From Mangifera indica (lineage: Eukaryota > Streptophyta > Magnoliopsida > Sapindales > Anacardiaceae): a stretch of 64,000 nt of DNA. The translations under genes were made by a program, and so were the position numbers. Of the stretch, positions 48,026 through 59,188 are shown piece after piece (the first letter of the stretch is position 1; each line of letters opens with the position of its first letter). The stretch covers positions 14,629,894 through 14,693,893 of the forward strand of contig NC_058145.1 of NCBI RefSeq assembly GCF_011075055.1, written 5' to 3'. Below the pieces are notes generated by a model, which saw only the letters and a program-made list of their open reading frames with translations, was not told where the DNA came from and ran no database searches.

Positions 48026-48367
48026 GGGAAGGCTGCGTATGCACCTCTGCAGATTGCAAAGATTTCAATGCAGATACTTGAGACGAAACTAGACCAGAAT
48101 CTGAAGGCATGGATTGCATCTAGAAATGTGTACCATTTATGTAATCTCATTAAAAAAAAAAAAAAAAAATGAGACAAATTAAAATCAATTAATGTTACTC
48201 AAACTTTTGTATTTAAAATTTTAAAGTATTTCACAAGAAATGAGTTTTGTTTTTTCAATGCACTCAACTACTCAACATATATAAAGAATCAAATAATCAA
48301 TCAAAATTTTTTCAACTATTATGGTAATAAAATTAAAAATTTAATGTCACAATAACCAATAAAATTA

Positions 48368-48530
48368 TGTATATAAAAATAATATATACAATTTTATACA
48401 CAAACAATTACATGTTATTATATAATTGAGTATTATTTTATCTTTAATTTAAAATTATTTAATCATATGATGATATTTCATTATTTATATATAAAATTAT
48501 GTTAATTATTTATCTACATAACACTATAAT
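48368..48530. repeat. AT-rich hairpin MITE, copy 12
   Basis: ATACAATTTTATACACAAAC at the left; core TAATTGAGTATTATTTTATC and AAAATTATTTAATCATATGA; right end ACATAACACTATAAT. It lies in the inferred leader intron of the ABI5-like gene. Confidence 0.55.
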
Positions 48531-48664
48531 ATAATAAAGGACAACATAAAAAAATATGTATATAGTCTAAAGTGATCTAAAGTGGAAGGCTCATAAATTC
48601 ACTATAAATGAAAAGAAAGAAGGTCAAATCTTACATAGACCCACAACAAATCATATAAAGGATT

Positions 48665-49025
48665 GAAATCCTATTTACAACTGGATTTAAGTTGAGATTG
48701 TTCGAACTTAAAAATAAGATTGATTTGAAAAAATTTGAAACGAGTTTAATTTAAGTGAGCTCAAATTTAAAAGTTAAATATTTTTAAGTTTGAGCTCGGA
48801 TTTTAAGGGTTTTCAGTTTGCTAAGCTCACGAGACTAGAAAATTTATATATGAATCAATTAAAATTATATCATTTTAGTTAATATACATCAAACAATATC
48901 ATTTTAATATTTTTTGCCCAATTATAACATCAAACCGAACTTAAAGTTCGACTCAAACCAAATTTGAACTTAACTCCCTTCAAGTGAATAGAACTTAAAC
49001 TCAATTCGATTCGAATATAATTTTT
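48665..49025. repeat. GAGCTC/CTCGAG-rich nonautonomous element, copy 2
   Basis: Contains AAGTGAGCTCAAATTTAAAA, AAGTTTGAGCTCGGATTTT and, towards the right, inverted forms (GAACTTAAACTCAATTCGAT). Related to the elements at 2.07 and 53.75 kb. Ends not resolved. Confidence 0.4.
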
Positions 49026-49800
49026 TTCCCTTTAAAAAGTATCATGAAATTATGAGACTTTGATGATAGGCTCAGTGAAAACACTAAATATCAATTTCAA
49101 ATCTATAAGTCCAGTAATTTCATATATTATTATATATATACCATTTTAAAAATCTTTAAAATTAACAAATTGAGGTCTGGACATCACGATTCACGAATAT
49201 ATGGGTTTGTGTGATTTTTGGAAAGAGTTGGAACTCTACATTATTTTAAATGAAATTTACAGGCGTTTATGGAATTTACTTTGTAATTGAACAATGAATA
49301 AAGGAAATTGATGCAGTCCGACTGACAAAGGTGCAGTTAACCCATTTGCATTCATCAATCAACACAAAAAAAAAAAAAAAAAAATCCCAAGAAATAAATA
49401 ATACACACTGAGAAACAAAAATAACGGCGGTTTTTTTTTTTTCGAATTAAACAAAATAAAATATTTTATTACACAGTAAAATCCACGACATGCAAAGCCG
49501 CCGTATTACAAAAACAACAGACGCATGAACGTAAAGAAAATAAAAAATGGGATTTCAGTTTCAGATCAGGAGATACAGAGTTATTACAAATTTCCGATGA
49601 ACTTAAAGATCAAACATGCATGAATAATTTAAGATTCAGCGAGAAGAGATGAAGGAGATAAAAGAATTACCTAAACTTTCGAATGCGATGGTTTGAAAAA
49701 GAGAGAATCGTGGCGGTGGGGAGAGCGGAGGAAACAAAGAAATGGAAGAAAGAGGGGATTCGGAAGACGACTGGAGGTGTTTCAGTGGTCTGAAATTGAA

Positions 49801-51159
49801 TGAATGGTGACTGTAACTGCCATATTTGTCACCTTATTGCAATGGTTTTTGTGGTGCCCACTGTCTCTTCTGTCTTGACAGGTTTCTGCCACATGCCTCT
49901 TTATTTATGTCTAATTGTCAACCCTAGATGCATGCATCTTTTTTCCACCGTTGGATTTCAATACTAATTCGAGGACATCATCAACATCGTGCATCAAGTT
50001 TATTGTAGTAAAATTCTTCCGTGTACCGCATGGACTTCTTATTAAGAGTTGTCTTATATACATCAATAAGATATACAAATAATTATATATTATTATAAAA
50101 TTAAATAATTAAAAATTAAAAATAAAATACCATCTAGTTTTATAAAAATATATTAAAGTTTTTATATAAAAGACAAAACATCAATTTTACATGTTTTCTG
50201 AGTATCATTAAAGTGTTTAGTTGTATGAGACCAAATGCTCCTAGCACAATGTGTGAGACTTAATTCTTAAATTTTATAATAACTACAAAAAGTTGGTTGC
50301 AATGGGGCATACACCAGATTTTCCAATTCTGTAATAGAGCGCACTTATATTAGAGGTGTACTTATGTAGTTCACCATATGTATTATAGTTCGAAGTGTTA
50401 TAAGAGTCATAGTATGTGCACCCACAATATAAATTTTACGGCAAATTCAATTATATTATATGATTGTAATGGTTTATGAGACTCATATGAACAATGTATC
50501 AAATACCTATCTCCACCTAATCTAAGCAACATAAACAATTTAGTTTTTAGAAAAAATATTTTATAAATATGCCTTTATCAAGTTTTTAATTTAATTTTTT
50601 ATTTCTTATTATCTTAATTTGGTCCATAAATGTACCCTAAATGACAAGTTCATGAGAGAGGGAATGTAAGTTATTAAATATAAAAAGGATTCAAGAAAAA
50701 AGAAGTAGAAAACCTCATATTTTCTACTTTCTTAAGGATAATCACTCACTCATTTTAATTAGGACAAAATAAAAATGAATAATAGGAAAATATTCTAAAT
50801 ATATTTTGAAGTCCCCTCAAGCTAAACAAAAGCAAACATAAATTTGAGTTAATCCTTATGAGTTTGATCTTTCTAAATTAAGCAATTACTCAAATTTAGT
50901 TCAAGAATTTGAAGAGGTAGAAAATTTCTCCCCCTTTATTTTATTGTGCCACTTGTAATTGAGAATTTATTTGATATTTGAAGCTCTTTCTGTTGTGCAT
51001 GGATAAAATGCCTATGTGCTAGAGACAGTAATTCAAGACTAAATTCTGAAAAGAATGAAATATTTTTACTCCATTTTTCCGAATAACAACCTATGGAAAC
51101 ACAACTGCATCTTCAAATCTGCTTACATGATCAGATTTTCAAACAATGTACAATAACAA
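49801..51159. other. Intergenic between ABI5-like bZIP and alpha/beta hydrolase
   Basis: bZIP promoter sequence on the left, then AT-rich DNA with a partial hairpin-type repeat near 50.05-50.13 kb. The last part is the hydrolase 3' UTR. No gene seen. Confidence 0.5.
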
Positions 51160-52572
51160 TCATTCTGTACTTGACTTATGTACAGGGCAATCTTTACTAA
51201 CCAAAAGCGCCCTTAAAACAGAATCACAGACACCATTGTAATGCACAATCAAATGCCCACCATCAACAACTTCATGGTATTTAATCCAACCGAGCTTCCC
51301 TGAAATATATCTCTGAATTTGAAATGGCACAACTTTATCTTCATAACCTTGCCAGATATGAACAGAGCTTTCATTTTCTGGAAATGGATTACTTAGTTCC
51401 ATTGGATCAAACTCCCAATCTCCAAAACCCATCAAAAAGTCATCTCGAAGAGTATTGAAAACACCTCGATCTTGTAATCTATCCTGTTTGTAGAAACACA
51501 TGCTTTAGATTCAAAACTTCGAATTTTTGGGTTATGTATTTGGTAAGATTATTTATGATTCTTCCAACAATACTATGAGTACACATATGATGTGTTGTAA
51601 TCATCCAATCACTTAATACGCATGGTTTTATTGTTTTCGATTTGTGCATATTGTTACCTGGGTGAGCATTGGGAACCCTTTGGTCTTCTTGAGGATTTCA
51701 ATGTCTCGGTCGCTGAAGAAAACAGGGTTCTTTTCCACGACAGAAGTTGAAGGAAACCATTTCTGAGTAACCCACCAGTGAAGTAATCCAGGAGCATACT
51801 TTGAAATCCAAAGTGACCAAAGGACTAGTTTTCTTCTGTAGTCCATTTTTATCAGACTATAAGGAAGAGAAGGCCATTGATAATTGACTACTGGAGCAAT
51901 AAGAGCTGCACCTGCGAGCCTGCAAAAAGGGTAAATTTAACTCTTTTAAAGGCAGTCAAGTAACAAAATCTATGAAAAAATCATGAGTTTATCAGCTATG
52001 AACTGTTCAATGTTTTGCCTGTGTGGGATATATTTAAGACAACTCCAGGTGGGGTATGAACCCATTGAAACTCCAATCAGATAAAACTTGGCTCCTAAAT
52101 TTAGCTGATCAGCAATTTCAAGAATGTCGAAAGCAACCCTTTTGACTGAGAGCCTTGGGTTTGGGTCACTGTCTCCATAACCAGCTCGATCATATAGCAG
52201 AAAGTATATCCCCAATTCTTCTATTAGTTCCTGCAAACTAACAACTGTCAAATTCATTGTGAAATTCATAACGTCCCTCAGCACTTGAGAAATTAAATCT
52301 AGAGGTTGAAAAAGAGTTTGGGTTAATACTTGGGTTGCTGGGAAATTCATATCTTTGGAACTTCCAAAACCATGAACAATAACAATCCTGTAGTTTGATT
52401 GGTTCTTAGGAACACCCCTCTCCGTGTAGGCAAGATACCTTCCATCACTGAGCCTGATTCTTGGAGAAGTAACAGGAGGGTCATTAATACTGTTTGGAGG
52501 AGGAAGCTGTGTGGCCTGATATACCATTCCCAGAAGACCAATCAACACCACTATTAATGTTTTGGAAACCAT
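51160..52572 (-). CDS. Alpha/beta hydrolase, membrane-anchored (At5g22460 type)
   Basis: Exons: 52572-52330, 52230-52019, 51919-51658, 51483-51160; 346 aa. Residues 4-20 (KTLIVVLIGLLGMVYQA) form a signal or membrane anchor. The fold is marked by the oxyanion motif VIVHGFGSSKDMNF, the nucleophile elbow YLIGVSMGSYPTW (Ser136), Asp288 in WQGYEDKVVP and His316 in VVDGGHLIVHY, so the triad is complete. The substrate is unknown for this plant clade. Intron 2 appears to use a GC donor (CACAG|GCAAAA), because the family frame PHR|LAGAAL requires it. An untranslated leader exon with donor CAAG|GTGAGT near 52660 is likely. In Arabidopsis At5g22460 sits next to At5g22450, matching the order here. Confidence 0.92.
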
Positions 52573-53753
52573 TCCTGTGCAGATTTACCCCAACATGTTT
52601 CAATTCAATCCTCAGAAAGATTCATATCGTAAAAGAAGAAAAAGTCAAATCTAACTCACCTTGCAAATCTCTGGTTAGGAGCTTCAAAAGGGAATTCTTG
52701 TTTATTGCTTGAATTGCAGAGGATTGTTATTTGGGTTTTTTCTTTCGCAGGGGGTATTTGTCTGTTTCTCTTGAAGGTATCAGCGTCAGAAACAGCATCA
52801 AATTTGAAGACCCAGCATGTACAAGGATAGGGTGAGCTACATACCATGAAGCGCATAATTACATAAATGTTGCTAAACCAATCATATTGCAGTATCGCAG
52901 GATTAAACTAAAGATTCGAATATTCTCACAACCTGAGTGTAAACCAAAAACTCACTGAGGTCACCCTGCCTGCCCCCACAAAATCACTGTTCATCACATG
53001 TATATAAACTCAAACAGATTTGAAAAGTGCAACCATTTTCTTTGATTAAGTGGTTTTTAGGACTTCCAAGATGTCATTGACACCCTTTCTTTGCTAAAGT
53101 TAGGCCTCCTACCATTTCCAATCACACTGTATGTAGACATCAATCAGAAGTCCAGATAGTCACGACAGTAGTAATTCCTTCTTGATGTTATGTGCGTAAT
53201 CCCTAATGGCATCCAAGGAAAGATTCTCTAAATCATGCCAGATCCCTTTTAACCATTATGAAGTCAAACAATCATCTGTCAAATAAAGGCAACTGAAGGC
53301 TCCCTCAACTCCGCGCCCCCACATGGTATGTATCCACAAACATCTGGCTGAAGAGATAGCTGAACCGACAAAAAAAAACTGTAAAATCTCTAAACTTATA
53401 AATTATTCAATTTAATAATTATAATATCGATTATTAAATTTTAAATTTTATTAATTTAACATAATCCATCAAACCCTGATGTGGCTCGGATTCCTTGTCA
53501 TTAACAGAAGAGAGAAGTTTAATCTTTCAAGAAATCACTTGCTTGAAGCCACTGCCACTGTTCCTTTGCATAATTGCGTGTCAACATATTTTATTTATTT
53601 AATTATTGTGCCTACCAACCCATTTATTTATTTATTTATTAAAATAGAGAGGGATGTATACATGATATAAATACAAGGGCAAAAATATATTTTTACCTTA
53701 TTGATTAAGAATTAACACAAAAATTATGAATTATCCCTTAAGTCCAATCCAAG
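52573..53753. other. Hydrolase leader and promoter, then spacer
   Basis: The first 300 bp include the inferred leader intron and exon of the hydrolase. The remainder has no recognised gene. The ORF at 53479-53670 has no coding features. Confidence 0.5.
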
Positions 53754-54067
53754 TAGGACTGGACTCGAGCCGCACAAGCTCGAGCTGGAGTTCGGCTCGG
53801 CTCGGTTCGAGCCTAAAACGAGCCGGGTTCTGCTCAACTCAATCGAGCTCGAACTGACTCAATAGATTTTTTTTAAAATTTTTTTATACAAAACGATATT
53901 GCTTTGATCCATATATATTAAAAACGATATCGTTTTGATATGAAAAATGAGTCGAACTGAGCCGAAAATGAGCCAAACTCGAGCCAAACTCAAGTCGCCC
54001 ATAACTAAACCGAGCCAAGCCCAAGCTGACTGTGAGCCGAGCTTGACTCGACTCGAATCCAACCCTA
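53754..54067. mobile_element. hAT-like nonautonomous element, GAGCTCG-rich, 314 bp
   Basis: The left end TAGGACTGGACTCGAGCC mirrors the right end, which reads CGAATCCAACCCTA. Flanks are AATCCAAG (53746-53753) and AGTCCAAG (54068-54075), an 8-bp duplication with one change, as expected for hAT elements. The interior is packed with CTCGAGC, GGCTCGGCTCGG and GAGCCGAG motifs and two copies of AAACGATATYG. No coding capacity. Confidence 0.65.
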
Positions 54068-54075
54068 AGTCCAAG

Positions 54076-54935
54076 TGTGGCATGGAATGTCCAAACTTCA
54101 TAATTATATAAGAAGAGTTAGTAAGTAGAATTTTGTTGACATTATCAATGACGTTAACGTTTTATGTACTTCTTATTTTTGTTTTGTATGTTTTTCCTAC
54201 CAAATAAAATATTTAAAAAGATAGTGACTTGGTACTTTAAAGATGTCAAGGTTTCAATATTTCTCTGATAGAATGTTTGACTTTGAAAAATATTTTATTA
54301 TCAAAATTAAAAAATTAATTTAAATATGTATTATTTTATAAATTATTAAATATAAATTATTATTATTATATTTAATAAAAATTGATAAATATAAATAATT
54401 ATTATATTTTATTAACGATAATAGAATAATACTAATATATTATTTTATTTAAATACTCTTAAATATAATTATTTTAAAATATTTTTTATATTATTTGTTA
54501 TATTAATTGAAAATGTGATTATTTTTATCTTAAAAAGATTGATAAATAAATGTATAGTTATAATAAAATCAAAATTATATTAAAAAATTTTTAATATCTA
54601 ATATAGAAATGATAATCAAATTACCTTTATATTACCTATCATATTATCATTAGTGATAGAAGATTATTGAAATATTTTATTATTTAATATAAGTAATAAA
54701 AGATAGATTATCAGAATAATTTTTTAATCTCTTCCTAAGTTTTTTTTTTTTTTTCCTTAAAATGGTTAATCAAGATATCATAGTGGCAAAGATAGTGCAT
54801 ATTCAATATGTTATTTATCCTCGTTGATTTCTCAAAGAATTGCAGAAGCATTGATTGGCAAGAAATTAAACAAGTTAGTAGTTGAATTCCGACCAAGCCA
54901 TTTAAACACTCGACCGGGACAAGTCAACAAAGAGT
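54076..54935. other. AT-rich spacer
   Basis: Extremely AT-rich DNA with many ATTATTATTTA-type runs. No gene or structured repeat recognised. Confidence 0.5.
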
Positions 54936-55502
54936 TCAGCTTTGATGGACGGTTTCTTCTACCAGCAAAACTTCGCTGAAACGGGCTTCACATAAAGCTT
55001 TTTCATGAATCAATAGATGCCCACCATCAGAAACTTCATGATACCGAATCCAAGGTAGCTTCCTCGCCACATAAAGTTGCGGTTCAAATGGCATAAGCTT
55101 GTCTGCATGGCCTACCCACAGGTGAACAGAGATCTGTTTGTTAGGAAATGGATTCTTTAACTCCATTGGATCAAAATAAAGTCCCATTTACCCAAATGCA
55201 ATACAATGTCTCGAGTAAGGGATTTGTAAATGCCTTACTGCCGAATCTTATACTGTAATTAACTTTTACTAGTAAAAATTCTCTGAATTCTTAGGAAGAT
55301 AGGAAGAATGAAATTACCTCATCAGGATTTGGTACTTGTGACACTGCTTTCCATGATGGATGAATAAGGGAACCACTTCTGGTTTAACAATCAGTAAAAT
55401 AGTGCAGGGACATGGCGTGCCATCGAAAGTTAATCTGGTCCCAGATGAGTTGCTGTTTGAAGACTTTATTCGCTAGTTCCGATGGAAAATAGGGCCACCA
55501 AT
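54936..55502 (-). pseudogene. Broken alpha/beta hydrolase paralogue
   Basis: Two pieces resemble the last exons of the neighbouring hydrolase family. At 55502-55316, after a TTTCAG acceptor-like site, INWWPYFPSELANKVFKQQL is followed by an in-frame TAA and then SGSLIHPSWKAVSQVPNPDE. At 55205-54936, FG is followed by TAA where the family has a codon, and then by YFDPMELKNPFPN, LWVGHADKLMPFEPQLYVAR and a conserved VSDGGHLLIH with the catalytic His. Exon 1 and the Ser nucleophile segment are missing; a weak IAGVALNLVVP match lies near 55.9 kb. It looks like a tandem duplicate of the 51-52 kb gene that decayed. Confidence 0.8.
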
Positions 55503-56013
55503 TTAATGACTGAAACAATTATTCAGGCAAAACGACCAAAAACACACAAACAAATCAGAAAATAGAGATATTTTATTGATTAAAAAAAAATTATAACGAT
55601 AAACAGACAACTTGAAAAGCCAGGACCTCCTGATGTGGATAGTTTTGGTTGGTAATGTTTCACTTTCATTAAGATGTGTAGGCATTGCATTTGCAGACAC
55701 ATGTAAGCTTATTACATCGTTAATGTTGAAGGTCATTGAGCAAGTGAAAGAAAACTATATACACACAATTGGATATGCCGGCGGTCAAACCTGTCTGCTG
55801 GAAAGTTTGCTACAACCTGCTGTTTGTTTCGTTATACCCCATGAAATTATTGAGATGTATTCGATCCCAATTTCTCACCCCTTTAGGGCCCAAGTGACCG
55901 TTAGAGAGCACAAAGGCACCACTAAATTCAGCGCTACACCAGCTATTGTGCCAAATTAGTAAAAGAAAATCCTACTTATCAGTTTTGGTGCTTGCACTTT
56001 AGCATATATAAGA
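55503..56013. other. Unassigned stretch with a 115-codon ORF
   Basis: A plus-strand ORF at 55612-55959 encodes 115 residues with mixed composition (TIGYAGGQTCLLESLLQPAV is typical). I recognise no family. The opposite strand may contain more of the hydrolase relic. I do not call it a gene. Confidence 0.3.
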
Positions 56014-56548
56014 GGCCTAAGGACTATTTCCCACCCAAACTATTTCCCACCCAAACTATGTTGAATTCTCAAAGTTTTCTCTTTTAACTTTGAAAATCTC
56101 ATTTACTCACCTATGACGATTTAAATCTTTTAATTTTAATGGTAAAATCATTATTTTATATTTAATATTAAAAATAAACTTAAATATGATTTCATTTTCT
56201 TCCCTAAATTTAAAAAACTAACTTTTCTCTCTTAAACTAAGTTTGAAAAAATCACATTGCTTCCGTAGGATTTAGTTTCAAAACCCGTTCACTTTCTCCA
56301 ATGCCATCACCGACCGTCAACAGTTTTGAAACTAAACCTCGAAAGATGAGAATGTGATCTTTTCAAACTTGACTTAAGAGATAAAATGTTAGTTTTTAAA
56401 CTTTTAAGGGGGAAAATGAGATTATATTTTCAGGGATAACGTTCCTTTAAATTTAACCGGTTATAGGTGGGTAAATGGTATTTTCAAAGTTAACAGAGGA
56501 AACTTTAAAAATTTAACATAGTTTGGGTGGGACATAGTCATTTGGCCC
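56014..56548. mobile_element. Foldback MITE of the GGCC family, 535 bp
   Basis: GGCCTAAGGACTATTTCCCA at the left is inverted at the right end, which reads GGGTGGGACATAGTCATTTG then GCCC. Perfect 8-bp duplication ATATAAGA at 56006-56013 and 56549-56556. The left end contains a local duplication (CTATTTCCCACCCAAA twice). Non-coding. Confidence 0.82.
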
Positions 56549-56556
56549 ATATAAGA

Positions 56557-57226
56557 TCCAAACACATTCCCAAGACACAGTGACATAAAATATGATATGC
56601 ATATTTTTTGAATAAAAGTTCCGAGACATAGTGATTTGATCTATCACACTAACTGAGACTACTATGTTGTCTGCATACAATATATTACGTGTCTCAATAT
56701 AACGAATCTCTCATTGCATTTGCACACCTTGCCACCTTTGCAAGTTCAAGTACTTCTATGGAAGCTAAGATAAACAGAAACGCCAAAACTGCTGATCCAG
56801 CTTCATACTTAGACAGCAATGTGAGATCTTGAGCGGTTTAAACTATGAATCTTATATCTCCTGATCAGCAGAAAAACAGAATCAAATTGAATCTCACTTT
56901 GAGAAGGTGAATGAAAATACTTAACAAAAATGTGAATGAAAGATCTCCCTAACGTGTATTGGATTGGTGAAGCTAATAAAGGGTGGAACTATTGATGAAG
57001 AAGGCTTTGGGTAGCCATTGACATCGAAGCTGTCTAACGGCCCATCACATAATGGAAGTTGAAAAAGTTTTCCTAATAAATTTGGATGGCACCAGAGTAA
57101 AAGTAGCCTGAATTCATGACTGCTAGAAGTCTATTAATTAAGTATACAAGCTTCATTTACAACTCTTTACAGTGTGTTGCAGGATACATGTAATGGTCTT
57201 ACATAACATTAGAATGTAAAACAATT
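56557..57226. other. 3' side of the PPR gene
   Basis: Probably 3' UTR and spacer of the minus-strand PPR gene. No other feature recognised. Confidence 0.5.
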
Positions 57227-59188
57227 TCACCAATAGTCTTTGCAGGAACAAGAACCATTATCAAATTGGTGGAAACGATTTTGATCTCTCACAATAATGC
57301 GATGGCTGTAAACCTTAGAAACCAGCTTCATGAAGTTATGACAATCACAGCAAATCCTAAGGTTCTTTATTATGTGAATTGGAGCACCCTTGCTTGTGTT
57401 TATTAGTCCAAATGCTAGTGCCATCTTCTCACTATGAAGATTAAGCAAACTTTCTTTATTATTCTCTTCAACATCTTGAAAAACTTGACTCAGGTCGGGC
57501 TCATATCCTTCCAACTTCAGCCTTGAAACTAACTCCTCTATCTTCGAGATAATCTCACTACTATACCTTAAATCCATGTCTTGTCCCACGATGAATTGCT
57601 GGACCTTCCCATTTACAGCGATTGTACTGCACCCAGGAATCTTTCTTACTCCTCTGTGTTTCATCAGTAGTCTAACCTTGCTAACATCATCCCATCTTCC
57701 AGCCTTGGCATAAATGTTTGATAGCAAAACGTAAATACTTGAGTCTTTTGGGTCCAACTCTATTGCTTGTAAGGCAACAATTTCACCGATGAAAACATTG
57801 CTGAACTTCACACTGGAACTAAGGAGAGACTTCCAAGCTAACACATCAGCTTCTATAGGCATATGCCGTATAACCGCAAGCGCATCAGCTAAATATCCCG
57901 CCCTGCCATAGAGATCAACCAGACATCCATAGTGTTGAACCTTAGGAACTATGCTGTACTTCTCTTGCATGATTTTGAAATAAAATTGACCCTCATCAAC
58001 TAAACCTGCATGACTGAAAGCAGTCAAGAGCCCTAAGAAAGTAATCTCATCGGGCTTAATATCCATCCTTTCCAAGTCAAGAAAGATTTCAAGGGCTTGT
58101 TGACCGAGGCCATTGATTGCAAGGCCAGATATCATAGAATTCCAATCCCCAATTTTTCTTTCATGTGAGACTCTAGCAAAAATATCAAATGCATTCTCTA
58201 TGTAACCACATTTCGAGTACATATCAATTAGCGCAGATCCAATGAACCCAGAACTCAAATTAATCTTATTTGAAGATATATAAGCATGCACCCATTTCCC
58301 TTCTTCTGAAAAACCCAAATCAGAAATAGCTGCAAGAACGCTAACAACAGCAGGAACATCAGGCTTAATTCCTAGACGCAACATTTCTCTAAATAAATCC
58401 AATGCTTTAATAGGAAGATGATTATTCACATACGCAGAAATCATTGATGTCCAAGTAATCACATCTTTCTCACTAGCCATCTTGAAAACGTCTTCAGCGA
58501 GCTCACACCTCCCGGACCTACCATATCCATCAATCATTACATTACAAGAAACCAAGTCCTTTTCAGGCATCTCCTCAAACAACCTACCTGCCAACTCAAT
58601 CTTCCCCATCCTCATGTAACCCGAAAGCATTGAATTCCACGAAATCAAATCTCTCTCAGGCATTTTATCAAACACGCATCTCGCTGACTCAATCTCCCCT
58701 AGCTCTAAGAACATTCTAACCACAGAATTGGACACAAATGGATCGCACAACAAATGGGTTTTCAAGACTTGCGAAAAAACTTGCAGCCCTTCTCTCATTG
58801 CACCCACTTTACCACAGGCTTTAAACACAGAAGGAAGAGAAAATGAAAATCCACTCAACTCATTCAAACAAGTAAGCATAAAAGCATAAAGAGTTATAGC
58901 TTCTAATGGGTCACCATTATCACAAAAACCCTTTATGAGTACATAAAATATAAAGTGATTCGGGAAATGGACTCTGCTAAAGATAGAAGAAGCGTAGGTT
59001 AAGCTATGTGGGAGACGGGAGAAAGCACAAAAAGCAATGAGTTTGCTCACAGTAAAAGGATGATTAGCCAGGTTAGTTTTGATCAAGTAAGAGTGGATTT
59101 GTTGCGCCTCTTTCATGGTTTTACATCTGTTTAAAGACGGAAGTATTGATGCTGGAACTGGAATAGCTGCTGCTATCATGGCTGACAA
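57227..59188 (-). CDS. PLS-class pentatricopeptide repeat protein with E/E+ and DYW domains
   Basis: Intronless, 653 aa, as usual for the family. The N-terminus is followed by tandem P, L and S repeats (WNSMLSGYMRMGKIELAGRL, SCNVMIDGYGRSGRCELAED and TWTSMISAYVNNHLPIKALD are examples). The E and E+ motifs include WKSLLSSSVKFSNVFIGE and YVLLSNIYAKAGRWDDVSKV. The DYW deaminase contains HSEKMALAFG (zinc ligand His and catalytic Glu), CCDCHNFMKL and the exact C-terminal CSCKDYW. Such proteins bind organellar transcripts and convert specific C residues to U. The target is probably in mitochondria or plastids; the start MSAMIAAAIPVPASILPSL could carry the targeting signal. The RNA site cannot be read reliably by eye. 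The full frame is open, so I treat it as functional. Confidence 0.95.
   Translation of the reverse strand: MSAMIAAAIPVPASILPSLNRCKTMKEAQQIHSYLIKTNLANHPFTVSKLIAFCAFSRLPHSLTYASSIFSRVHFPNHFIFYVLIKGFCDNGDPLEAITLYAFMLTCLNELSGFSFSLPSVFKACGKVGAMREGLQVFSQVLKTHLLCDPFVSNSVVRMFLELGEIESARCVFDKMPERDLISWNSMLSGYMRMGKIELAGRLFEEMPEKDLVSCNVMIDGYGRSGRCELAEDVFKMASEKDVITWTSMISAYVNNHLPIKALDLFREMLRLGIKPDVPAVVSVLAAISDLGFSEEGKWVHAYISSNKINLSSGFIGSALIDMYSKCGYIENAFDIFARVSHERKIGDWNSMISGLAINGLGQQALEIFLDLERMDIKPDEITFLGLLTAFSHAGLVDEGQFYFKIMQEKYSIVPKVQHYGCLVDLYGRAGYLADALAVIRHMPIEADVLAWKSLLSSSVKFSNVFIGEIVALQAIELDPKDSSIYVLLSNIYAKAGRWDDVSKVRLLMKHRGVRKIPGCSTIAVNGKVQQFIVGQDMDLRYSSEIISKIEELVSRLKLEGYEPDLSQVFQDVEENNKESLLNLHSEKMALAFGLINTSKGAPIHIIKNLRICCDCHNFMKLVSKVYSHRIIVRDQNRFHQFDNGSCSCKDYW

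Larger units (their letters stand above)
48047..49800 (-). other. 5'-UTR intron, leader exon and promoter of the ABI5-like bZIP
   Basis: A leader exon with CT-rich sequence ends at donor TTTAG|GTAATTC (49671/49670). A possible acceptor TCTGCAG ends at 48047, just upstream of the ATG. The roughly 1.6-kb intron holds a hairpin MITE (48.37-48.53 kb), a GAGCTC-type repeat (48.67-49.03 kb) and poly(A)/poly(T) runs near 49.36 and 49.43 kb. Confidence 0.6.

Noticed and set aside
52330..52572. Reading the hydrolase as one 200-codon ORF through 52229-52329
   Set aside because: The stretch between CAA|GTATTA and TTTGCAG|GAA has no family similarity and is a 99-nt intron that happens to be open.
55612..55959. 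Plus-strand 115-codon ORF
   Set aside because: Plausible composition but no recognised domain, and it overlaps possible remains of the hydrolase relic on the other strand.
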